A stretch of 5,619 bases of DNA from Lachnospiraceae bacterium UBA4292. GTDB lineage: Bacteria > Bacillota > Clostridia > Lachnospirales > Lachnospiraceae. The stretch lies in contig DGVE01000123.1 in assembly GCA_002395865.1 (NCBI GenBank), positions 1 to 5,619 on the forward strand. Direction: 5' to 3'. A program made the translations under genes and the position numbers. Within the stretch, counting starts at the first letter, position 1. Every line of letters starts with the position of its first letter. Under the pieces are notes generated by a model. The model was not told where the DNA came from and searched no databases. It saw nothing but the letters and a program-made list of their open reading frames with translations. Below are positions 1-5,130 of this stretch, in pieces.

Positions 1-1876
1 CCTTGCCTCCGTTGTTTTCTATGAGCTCGCTGACCTCGCGCCTGCCGAGCGTCGGAAGCGTTCCGGTGACCACCACTGTCAATCCCGCGAGGGCATTGCC
101 CGCGGCCTCCTTTTTGTCCATCACAAGCTTAAGGCCGTAGCCTTCGAGCCTGTCTATAAGCACGCGATTCTCCTCGTCTGCGAAGAACTCCGCGATACAG
201 TGCGCAGTGATCTTTCCGATGTCATTAATCTCAACAAGCCTTTCCTCGCCGGCCTCCATCAGTTCCCTGATGCTGTCGAAATGCCTCATGACATCTCTGG
301 CAGTGTTCTTAGCAACATTTCTGATGCCGAGACCGGTGAGAAGCTTTACGGGATCGTTCTCCTTCGATGCTTCGATGGCAGCCAGTATCTTATCGGTATT
401 CTTCTCCTTACCTATAATGCCTGCGGCTATCAGCTCATCACGGTGTTCCCTCAGTGCATATATATCTGCACAGTTTTTCAGGAACCCGCCAGCTATAAGA
501 GCGTCCACTATCTGCTCTCCGAGACCTATGATATTCATGGCATCGATTGACGCAAAATAGCTGATGTTTCGGGACAACTGTGCCGGGCAGGAGGCATTTA
601 CACACCTTATGTCCGCCGTATCCTCCTCGCGAACCAGCTCTGCACCGCACACAGGACAGTACTTCGGCGGCTCGTAGATATGTTCCGGCTCCTTCACGCA
701 GCCGTTGAGCTTCGGTATGATCTCGCCCGACTTGAACACTTTGTAAGTTCCGCCGACACCGATCTTCATATCGCGTATGTAATCTATGTTGTGCAGCGTG
801 GCACGGCTGACACCCGTTCCGCACAGTCGCACCGGACCCCCGGTCGCAGGGTCATGGAAAATGCCTGTAAACGTGAGTTTGCCCGTCCTGCCGACATCCA
901 CAGAGATCTCATCCATCACCACGTCCTTCTCCTCGGGCGGGTATTTATACGCTATATGCCCCGAACTGTACTTGCTGCCCGCAGGGAAATCATTTCGATA
1001 GGCGATCTGATTGAGCTTTACAACAGCGCCGTCGATATCAAAATCGAGTTTGCTCCTCATCTGCCCTATCCTGTCAATGGCTTCGAGCACGGAAGCCGTA
1101 TCGGAGCACAGGATATGAATAACCGTCGGAACTCCCGCTCCCTTCAATATCTCCAGACCTCCTATATGCTCCGTCATCACCTGCTCGGGGCCCTTCTGCA
1201 CGTTAAATACAAACATGCGCAGTCCTCTCTGCTTCGTGATGGCGGGGTCGAGCTGTCTGAGAGTACCCGCAGCGAGATTTCGTGGATTCGCCGCAGTCTT
1301 CTTGCCTGCCTTCTCCATCGCGGCGTTAAAACGCTCGAAATCCTCATGGCTCATATACACCTCGCCGCGAAGCTGCAGCTCGTCGTAAGGCAGGTCGAGC
1401 GTCTTCTTCACATCCGGTATCACGAGAGCATTTGCTGTTACATCCTCCCCCGTCACTCCGTCGCCTCTGGTCTCGGCGAGCTTTAAGTGCAGCTTCCCGT
1501 CCTCGCCCTTCACATACCTGAGCGTCATGGACAGTCCGTCCACCTTCACCTCCACGGAGAATCTCGCGTCCGGATGCAGCTTCTTCACCTTCTCTACCCA
1601 CGCTGCCACATCCTCCTTCGTGAACACGTCCTCTATGGAGAGCATCGGCACATCGTGCTCTATCTTCACTCCCGCCTCTCGCTTGGCCACTCCGCCTATC
1701 TTCTGCGTAGGCGAATCGGGCGTCACCCACTCCGGGTGCTCCTTCTCGGAGGCCTTGAGCTTAATCATCAGCTGATCGTACTCATAATCCGATATCTCCG
1801 GCGCGTCCTCGTTGTAATAGCGGTTCATGTGATAATCGATCGTCTCACACAGTTTTTTATAATCATCAAAACTCAT
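1..1876 (-). CDS. ligA: NAD-dependent DNA ligase LigA (3' end outside window)
   Basis: Cytoplasmic ligase that seals nicks in duplex DNA during replication and repair, using NAD+ to form a lysyl-AMP intermediate. 625 residues are visible without a stop. Domain Ia: YNEDAPEISDYEYD, residues 21-34. Adenylation domain: adenylated Lys111 in VEVKVDG, TRGDGVTGEDVT 136-147, LRGEVYM 169-175, NPRNLAAGTLRQLD 197-210, DIDGAVVKL 280-288 and IAYKYP 308-313. OB fold: VGRTG 328-332 and ATLHN 359-363. Zinc finger: Cys407, Cys410, Cys425 and Cys430. HhH region about 445-570. The BRCT domain starts near 597 (VVVTGTLPTLGRREV) and is cut by the window edge; a full protein is usually about 650-670 residues. The ATG at 1876 follows AGGGAG by seven bases. 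The gene starts 17 bases after the rluF-like stop, so the two are probably co-transcribed. The usual LSLDN motif reads LSIED here. Family assignment is very secure. Confidence 0.97.
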   Translation of the reverse strand, partial: MSFDDYKKLCETIDYHMNRYYNEDAPEISDYEYDQLMIKLKASEKEHPEWVTPDSPTQKIGGVAKREAGVKIEHDVPMLSIEDVFTKEDVAAWVEKVKKLHPDARFSVEVKVDGLSMTLRYVKGEDGKLHLKLAETRGDGVTGEDVTANALVIPDVKKTLDLPYDELQLRGEVYMSHEDFERFNAAMEKAGKKTAANPRNLAAGTLRQLDPAITKQRGLRMFVFNVQKGPEQVMTEHIGGLEILKGAGVPTVIHILCSDTASVLEAIDRIGQMRSKLDFDIDGAVVKLNQIAYRNDFPAGSKYSSGHIAYKYPPEEKDVVMDEISVDVGRTGKLTFTGIFHDPATGGPVRLCGTGVSRATLHNIDYIRDMKIGVGGTYKVFKSGEIIPKLNGCVKEPEHIYEPPKYCPVCGAELVREEDTADIRCVNASCPAQLSRNISYFASIDAMNIIGLGEQIVDALIAGGFLKNCADIYALREHRDELIAAGIIGKEKNTDKILAAIEASKENDPVKLLTGLGIRNVAKNTARDVMRHFDSIRELMEAGEERLVEINDIGKITAHCIAEFFADEENRVLIDRLEGYGLKLVMDKKEAAGNALAGLTVVVTGTLPTLGRREVSELIENNGGK

Positions 1877-1893
1877 ATCATTCTCCCTCGATC

Positions 1894-2589
1894 CTATACT
1901 TCCCTGACCTCGCCCGGCTGCATGTCACCGAGAGTGTAGTCCATTACCCTTATCCTCTTCAGTCTCGTGACCTTCGCGCCGCACACCTCGCACATCCGCC
2001 TTATCTGCCTGTTTATTCCCTGCGTTATTACGATGTGAAATGTCCTCTCGCCTGTCTTCCACGCCCTGCACGGCCTGGTCATTATGCCGTCCAGCTCAAC
2101 TCCACCGCTCATTCTCTTTAAGAATCCGTTCACAACCGGCTTATCTATCGTCACGACATATTCCTTCTCGTGAAAGTTTCCGGGGGCGCTCACCTGCCTT
2201 GCGAACTCACCGTCGTTCGTCAAAAGCAGAAGCCCCTCGCTCTGTTTGTCGAGTCTCCCGACATATATCAGCCTCGGATACTTCGACACGACCGGATCAT
2301 CCTTCATCTGATCGTAAATGCTCCTGCTCCCCTGACCGTCATTCGAGCACACAATACCTCGAGGCTTATAGTACTTGAGCACCACGGTCTGCCTGTCCTC
2401 CGGCCGGTAATCAACACGCTCTCCCTTTACGCGCACCTCGTCGTCACCCGCCACCTTATCGCCGTTCACGGCCAACCGACCGTTTATCTCAACTTCCCCG
2501 GCCTCTATCATCCGATCCGCCTCGCGTCTCGAGCACACACCCGCCTGCGCGAGATACTTATTGATTCTGATGTTTTTTTCTTCTTCCAC
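1894..2589 (-). CDS. rluF: 23S rRNA pseudouridine synthase, RluF-like (RsuA/RluB/E/F family)
   Basis: Converts a uridine of 23S rRNA to pseudouridine; RluF of E. coli modifies position 2604. From the GTG at 2589 the protein has 231 residues. An S4 RNA-binding domain spans about 6-55 (IRINKYLAQAGVCSRREAD). The catalytic motif GRLDKQSEGLLLLTNDG at 111-127 contains nucleophile Asp114. HEKEYVVTIDKPV (140-152) and QGINRQIRRMCE (190-201) match RluF better than RsuA or RluB as I remember those families; the exact target uridine is an inference. I chose the GTG because AAGGAG (2596-2601) sits six bases upstream and the S4 domain begins right after it. An ATG at 2682 would add 31 residues, but that stretch encodes low-complexity sequence inside a repeat and is probably leader. 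TAG stop. ligA follows after 17 bases, so the two form a likely operon. Confidence 0.87.
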   Translation of the reverse strand: MEEEKNIRINKYLAQAGVCSRREADRMIEAGEVEINGRLAVNGDKVAGDDEVRVKGERVDYRPEDRQTVVLKYYKPRGIVCSNDGQGSRSIYDQMKDDPVVSKYPRLIYVGRLDKQSEGLLLLTNDGEFARQVSAPGNFHEKEYVVTIDKPVVNGFLKRMSGGVELDGIMTRPCRAWKTGERTFHIVITQGINRQIRRMCEVCGAKVTRLKRIRVMDYTLGDMQPGEVREV

Positions 2590-2747
2590 TTCTTTCTCCT
2601 TGCCCCCGCCAGGACTTGGCCGCCCACTGTTATTTCGGAGGCTCCACAGGGATGGCTCACCCACCCCCGCCGGGTAGTTCACTGCCCTCCGAAAAGGGAC
2701 CGATCAGCACCTTCATGCAGGGGCTGTATAAAAAGTGTCCTGATGGT
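2590..2747 (-). promoter_or_regulatory. Leader between ATPase gene and rluF, with hairpins
   Basis: This 158-base stretch separates the ATPase stop from the rluF GTG. It can fold: TTTCGGAGG (2633-2641) is exactly complementary to CCTCCGAAA (2686-2694), enclosing a GC-rich loop that contains the dispersed repeat at 2656-2677. A second, weaker hairpin pairs CAGCACC (2705-2711) with GGGGCTG (2720-2726) around one mismatch. Neither is followed by a clean U-run on the minus strand, so I do not call an intrinsic terminator. I see no convincing -35/-10 pair, so rluF-ligA may be read through from the ATPase promoter or have a promoter I cannot recognise. The fold may insulate or regulate the operon; this is inference. 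Confidence 0.45.
2656..2677. repeat. 22-bp GC-rich dispersed repeat, copy in rluF leader
   Basis: This begins CTCACCCAC and ends CGGGTAG. It matches 4429-4450 in the same orientation at 20 of 22 bases; the differences are C/A at position 10 and C/G at position 15. It lies in the loop of the 2633-2694 stem. Two copies about 1.8 kb apart in unrelated non-coding contexts suggest a genome-wide repeat rather than coding sequence. Confidence 0.6.
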
Positions 2748-3902
2748 TTACACTCTGCGCTGTCTGGCGACCGCAACTGCATCCGGTATTTCCTCTTCTT
2801 TTTTAACATAGTCAGCAAGATAGGGTATGCAAAACATCACCTTCCCACGTTCCGGAGCTGCTATTATTCCATGATCGACCAGATAAGCTCTTGGTCTGCT
2901 TATTTTACTCTGAGTCACCCCCAAGCCACGGGCTATATCGGAAGTGCCCGCCAAACGATCCGAATCAAGGCATTCAGACATCTTTATAAGAAATGCCCTC
3001 TCACCATTCGCCAATTCATCCATCAAAGGTTTTAATGCACGCTGTTCGTAGGCAAAAATGGCATTTTTAACTGCCGTCCCGGCTTCATCCTCCGTAACGG
3101 TATGCCTCTTATCCGGCTCATTGCCATTGATATTCAGTATGAGGTGGTAACCGAGCAGCTGCATGATATAAGGATGTCCATAGCTTGCGCGGTTCAGTTT
3201 GGTAATTATCGATCGATCAACATTCAGTCCTTTTATCCGCGAAAAAATACTGATAAATGAATTTTCGGTTTCTTCCCACGTAAACAGGCCGAGCTCTTCA
3301 TGAGTAGCCCGGCGCAAATATGTGCACCCCTCGTGTTTTATCACGCTTGAATAGGCATAGGGCAGACCTGCCACAGCCAGCATGATATCATGTCCCTTTC
3401 TGGATGCCATCTGAAAAGCATTGCAAAGGCAAGAAACATCCTCTATCGGGACCTTCTGTATCTCATCGATCGTGACCAGAATACCATTTTTGTTATTCGA
3501 GCAGGCATCCAACAGTAGCTGTTGCAGATTATCACGTCCTATATGCTCGGTTTTCGAAACAGAACCTGTGCTAAAACCACCGCCAATTCCCAAAATATTC
3601 GGACTCGCCTGCGGATTGACCGTTTTAGTCACTTCGTCGTATCCGGTCAAAGCATTTATAAGTTGCGCTATGGTATTATCCGGTCCAAGGTCTATCACCT
3701 TTCTCTTTTGAGCCGTCGCCCTTATGGAAAGCTGCTCCAGCAGAGCGGTTTTACCGCTTCCACGCGTTCCTGTAATAAAGATCGCGCGGTCATCACTACC
3801 CTTATCTACCATGGCATAATCAAACAGATTCAGTATCCTATCGCGGCCAAAGAATACGCCCGGTTTCCCTCCGAAAATAGGTGAAAAAGGGTTCAAAAAC
3901 AT
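2748..3902 (-). CDS. P-loop (AAA/Orc1-Cdc6-like) ATPase with C-terminal winged helix, function unknown
   Basis: 384 residues, predicted cytoplasmic ATPase. The N-terminus (NPFSPIFGGKPGVFFGRDRIL, residues 4-24, read in two parts NPFSPIFGG and FFGRDRIL) resembles a widespread uncharacterised ATPase family in Actinobacteria and Clostridia. Walker A is GTRGSGKT at 45-52 with Lys51; Walker B is ILVTIDE at 141-147 with Asp146-Glu147. LAVAGLP (175-181) is a sensor-1-like strand. YLRRATHEELG (195-205) and YGHPYIMQLLGYH (241-253) are further family-type blocks. A winged helix spans about 315-367 (TSDIARGLGVTQSKIS, then the wing before YLADYV), suggesting DNA binding. No membrane segment is apparent. 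ATG at 3902 has GGAGG (3909-3913) six bases upstream; an ATG at 3956 would lie inside the upstream inserted repeat and is rejected. The gene has its own strong promoter at 4029-4057. Its biological role is unknown, and the family is not diagnostic of a defence system. Confidence 0.85.
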   Translation of the reverse strand: MFLNPFSPIFGGKPGVFFGRDRILNLFDYAMVDKGSDDRAIFITGTRGSGKTALLEQLSIRATAQKRKVIDLGPDNTIAQLINALTGYDEVTKTVNPQASPNILGIGGGFSTGSVSKTEHIGRDNLQQLLLDACSNNKNGILVTIDEIQKVPIEDVSCLCNAFQMASRKGHDIMLAVAGLPYAYSSVIKHEGCTYLRRATHEELGLFTWEETENSFISIFSRIKGLNVDRSIITKLNRASYGHPYIMQLLGYHLILNINGNEPDKRHTVTEDEAGTAVKNAIFAYEQRALKPLMDELANGERAFLIKMSECLDSDRLAGTSDIARGLGVTQSKISRPRAYLVDHGIIAAPERGKVMFCIPYLADYVKKEEEIPDAVAVARQRRV

Positions 3903-3935
3903 AACACACCTCCGAATGGCATAGTTTTCGCTTTT

Positions 3936-4014
3936 GTAACTATTCAGCAGAACCATCCGAGTTCATGCGGGGCATGACACGTCCGGTAATTCCTGCATGG
4001 TTCTGAATAGTTAC
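3936..4014. mobile_element. 79-bp MITE-like element with terminal inverted repeats and 8-bp target duplication
   Basis: The left end GTAACTATTCAG-CAG-AACCAT (3936-3956) is the inverted complement of the right end ATGGTT-CTGAATAGTTAC (3997-4014), except for an extra CAG triplet on the left. The exact octamer TCGCTTTT abuts both ends (3928-3935 and 4015-4022), as expected of a target-site duplication. The 40-bp interior contains a TCATGC-GGG-GCATGA hairpin (3963-3977) and no coding potential. Ends starting GTAA with an 8-bp duplication are typical of IS66-family elements, so an IS66-type transposase acting in trans is a reasonable inference. The element lies between the -10 box and the RBS of the ATPase gene, so it should be transcribed into the mRNA leader as a long hairpin. 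Confidence 0.8.
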
Positions 4015-4028
4015 TCGCTTTTATACAT

Positions 4029-4057
4029 ATTATACAATGATATACCATTTATGTCAA
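4029..4057 (-). promoter_or_regulatory. Consensus sigma-A promoter of the ATPase gene
   Basis: On the minus strand TTGACA (4052-4057), a 17-base spacer and TATAAT (4029-4034) match the housekeeping promoter consensus exactly. Initiation would be expected near 4022, giving an untranslated leader of about 120 bases to the ATG at 3902. That leader consists mostly of the MITE-like hairpin. A perfect promoter upstream of an accessory ATPase suggests strong basal transcription that may need repression, and the -35 box lies within tandem 9-bp repeats. Confidence 0.85.
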
Positions 4058-4087
4058 TTATGTCAAATCTGTCAATTATGTAAAATC
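4052..4087. repeat. Four tandem 9-bp repeats overlapping the -35 box
   Basis: Read on the plus strand, the units are TGTCAATTA (4052-4060), TGTCAAATC (4061-4069), TGTCAATTA (4070-4078) and TGTAAAATC (4079-4087). They also form two 18-bp units differing at one base. The first unit contains the -35 hexamer (TTGACA on the minus strand), and two more TTGACA hexamers occur 9 and 18 bases further upstream. The array could be an operator for a repressor or activator, or a slippage product. The downstream protein has a winged helix, so autoregulation is possible but unproven. Confidence 0.7.
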
Positions 4088-4200
4088 TACGTCGTCGCTT
4101 TAAATCTGCATGTTCTTTCCCGCCTGTGGCCGAGCTTGGTTCCAACTGCCGATCGCTCCTTGTCATCCTGATCTTGCTCTCCTCCGCTGGACCTGGCTCC

Positions 4201-4447
4201 CCCTGCCGGTCGTGGTGAGCTTTACCCCTGAAAACACGTCGACTACCCTTGCCTTGCTGCGTTAATGTTGAAATATAAACCGTGCCAAGCGTCGCGCGGA
4301 CCGACTGCAAAGATGCTTCGCATCTTCGCATGTTGCAGCGCTCTCGGGGAGGCTATAGTGCGGGCCTCCTTCGAGCGCGCACGGAACTTGCAAGGCGCGG
4401 TCGTCTTCCTATCGTTTTCAGGAGTAAACTCACCCACACCCGGCGGG
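4201..4447. repeat. GC-rich element bounded by long imperfect inverted repeats
   Basis: The left arm CCCTGCCGGTCGTGGTGAGC, continuing to GAAAAC at 4235, matches the reverse complement of 4414-4447 (ending CCCGGCGGG) with a few substitutions and single-base gaps. Weaker similarity continues inward to CCTTGC at 4252-4257 and its complement GCAAGG at 4390-4395. The core of about 130 bp contains a hairpin AAGATGC-TTC-GCATCTT (4310-4326) and GGAGGC/GCCTCC (4348-4353 and 4364-4369). The right end overlaps the 22-bp repeat at 4429-4450 that recurs at 2656-2677. I see no flanking target duplication and no transposase. It may be a MITE, a decayed mobile remnant or a structured RNA. Confidence 0.55.
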
Positions 4448-4450
4448 TAG
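4429..4450. repeat. 22-bp GC-rich dispersed repeat, copy at end of inverted-repeat element
   Basis: This is the second same-orientation copy of the repeat at 2656-2677 (20 of 22 bases identical). Here it forms most of the outer part of the right inverted-repeat arm. The related left arm near 4201-4220 is a more diverged inverted copy. The shared outer sequence suggests that the leader of the rluF-like gene contains a solo end or remnant of the same element family. Confidence 0.6.
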
Positions 4451-4465
4451 GCTGTTACAGTCGGG

Positions 4466-4491
4466 GATAATTATCAGATACATAATATCTG
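4466..4491. repeat. Two adjoining small palindromes downstream of the NlpC remnant
   Basis: GATAATTATC (4466-4475) is a perfect 10-bp palindrome. It overlaps by one base the hairpin CAGATA-CATAA-TATCTG (4475-4491). They lie just after the last stop of the broken hydrolase region on the minus strand. The hairpin is AT-rich and no U-tract follows, so a terminator role is doubtful; a binding site is possible. Confidence 0.35.
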
Positions 4492-4505
4492 TCTAAGCAT
4501 TAGTT

Positions 4506-4724
4506 TTATGTTCCGTTAAATTCCCAATCCCAATCCTTTAAATTAAAAACTGGTTTATATTTTTCATAAATTGATTTTATAATATCGCCCACTTCTTTTG
4601 ATCCAAACCCATTGTTTGATTCACCGTCAATCCATTTATAAATCAGTTTCTGCACTTCTTCTGTAAAGCTATTCAAATATGAGTTTGTTTTAAGTGTTCC
4701 AATAAATGTCTGTAACCGAGCCAT
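4506..4724 (-). pseudogene. AT-rich out-of-frame tail after truncated NlpC/P60 gene
   Basis: This open frame of 72 residues overlaps the end of the NlpC/P60 N-terminal frame in the +1 frame. Its ATG at 4724 has no recognisable ribosome binding site, and the frame is closed by a TGA just upstream. It is therefore more likely the continuation of a frameshifted gene than an independent one. The protein-like part (from about SYLNSFTEEVQKLIYKW to DWDWEFNGT) is acidic and aromatic-rich, shows no signal or membrane segment and has no His motif completing the hydrolase. Base composition is visibly more AT-rich than the preceding part, which may indicate a recombination joint near 4700. I do not recognise the family. 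Confidence 0.4.
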
Positions 4725-5019
4725 CGGTGGTTCCGGGTGTCATTCCCACATCGGACAGAACCTGCCATACAAAACTTGAACAGTCATAACAATTGGCCTT
4801 CCTTCGATAGTTTTGACTGTAGTTGCATCCAAGATAGTCGATCGCCTCGTTAACGATCTGCCAGCCGAGCAGGGTTGTGTCGGTTTCGGCGGCTGCATCC
4901 GCTGTCTCTTCCAGCCCGAGTCTGTCAGCCAGACCGGTTGGGAACAACGAAAACAACATAACGAGCGCCATCAGGACGGATGTGAACCTTTTGAGCGATG
5001 TTTTGCTTTTATAGCTCAT
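4690..5019 (-). pseudogene. Truncated secreted NlpC/P60 hydrolase, catalytic Cys half only
   Basis: NlpC/P60 enzymes are cysteine peptidases that usually cleave peptide bonds in peptidoglycan stems. The 109-residue frame begins with a signal peptide: basic n-region (Lys4, Lys6, Lys10, Arg11), hydrophobic stretch about 12-30, and a possible AXA-type cleavage near ADAAA (41-44). It then has the domain start (WQIVNEAIDYLGCNY, 53-67) and the nucleophile Cys80 in NCYDCSSFVWQVL. The frame stops at residue 109, about 29 residues after Cys80, before the His and third polar catalytic residue, so it should be inactive. The ATG at 5019 has AAAGGAG upstream at good spacing, so expression signals survive. 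The C-terminal half is missing or replaced by the +1-frame tail at 4506-4724. A true short secreted protein is a less likely alternative. Confidence 0.65.
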
Positions 5020-5130
5020 AAAGTTTCTCCTTTCTAGTGTTTGATTGTAAGAGATTTATTATCTCTTTGTTTGTGACTTTTTTTTATTGATTTCTTTAGT
5101 CGAAAATAATCATAAAGACAGGATTTTGTT
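5020..5130 (-). promoter_or_regulatory. Leader between the two NlpC/P60 genes, with small hairpin
   Basis: This AT-rich 111-base spacer contains an AGGAG-type ribosome binding site just before the ATG at 5019. It also has a perfect hairpin AAGAGAT-TTATT-ATCTCTT (5049-5067), about 20 bases upstream of that site. On the minus strand the hairpin overlaps GATAAT and lies near TACAAT, both -10-like, but I find no matching -35 at proper spacing, so I do not assign a promoter. Confidence 0.4.

Larger units (their letters stand above)
4088..4505. other. Gene-free intergenic region
   Basis: I see no credible coding sequence, tRNA, rRNA or recognisable riboswitch here. Short open frames on both strands (for example 4243-4437 minus and 4265-4450 plus) lack ribosome binding sites, have low-complexity basic composition and coincide with repeats. 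From about 4100 to 4450 the sequence is GC-rich and contains the inverted-repeat element described separately. From about 4465 it becomes AT-rich toward the broken NlpC gene. The stretch 4088-4200 shows nothing I can name. Confidence 0.6.

Noticed and set aside
680..1939. Long plus-strand open frames (680-1486 and 1487-1939) opposite ligA
   Set aside because: They lie antisense to a ligase with all catalytic motifs intact, have no ribosome binding site and encode His/Arg/Leu-rich sequence typical of the reverse strand of a GC-rich gene.
2590..2682. Upstream ATG at 2682 as the start of the rluF-like gene
   Set aside because: The added residues overlap the dispersed repeat and a hairpin. The GTG at 2589 has a perfectly placed AAGGAG and directly precedes the S4 domain.
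4052..4087. CRISPR-like array
   Set aside because: The repeats are 9 bp and directly abutting with no spacers, and no cas gene is present.
4011..4437. Minus-strand open frames of 106 and 64 residues in the intergenic region
   Set aside because: They overlap the promoter, the tandem 9-mers, the MITE end and the inverted-repeat element. They lack ribosome binding sites and look like translated repeats.
4700..4724. Programmed frameshift joining the NlpC N-terminal frame to the tail
   Set aside because: The overlap has no recognised slippery heptamer or prfB-like signal, and the tail does not supply the missing catalytic His, so mutation or recombination is simpler.
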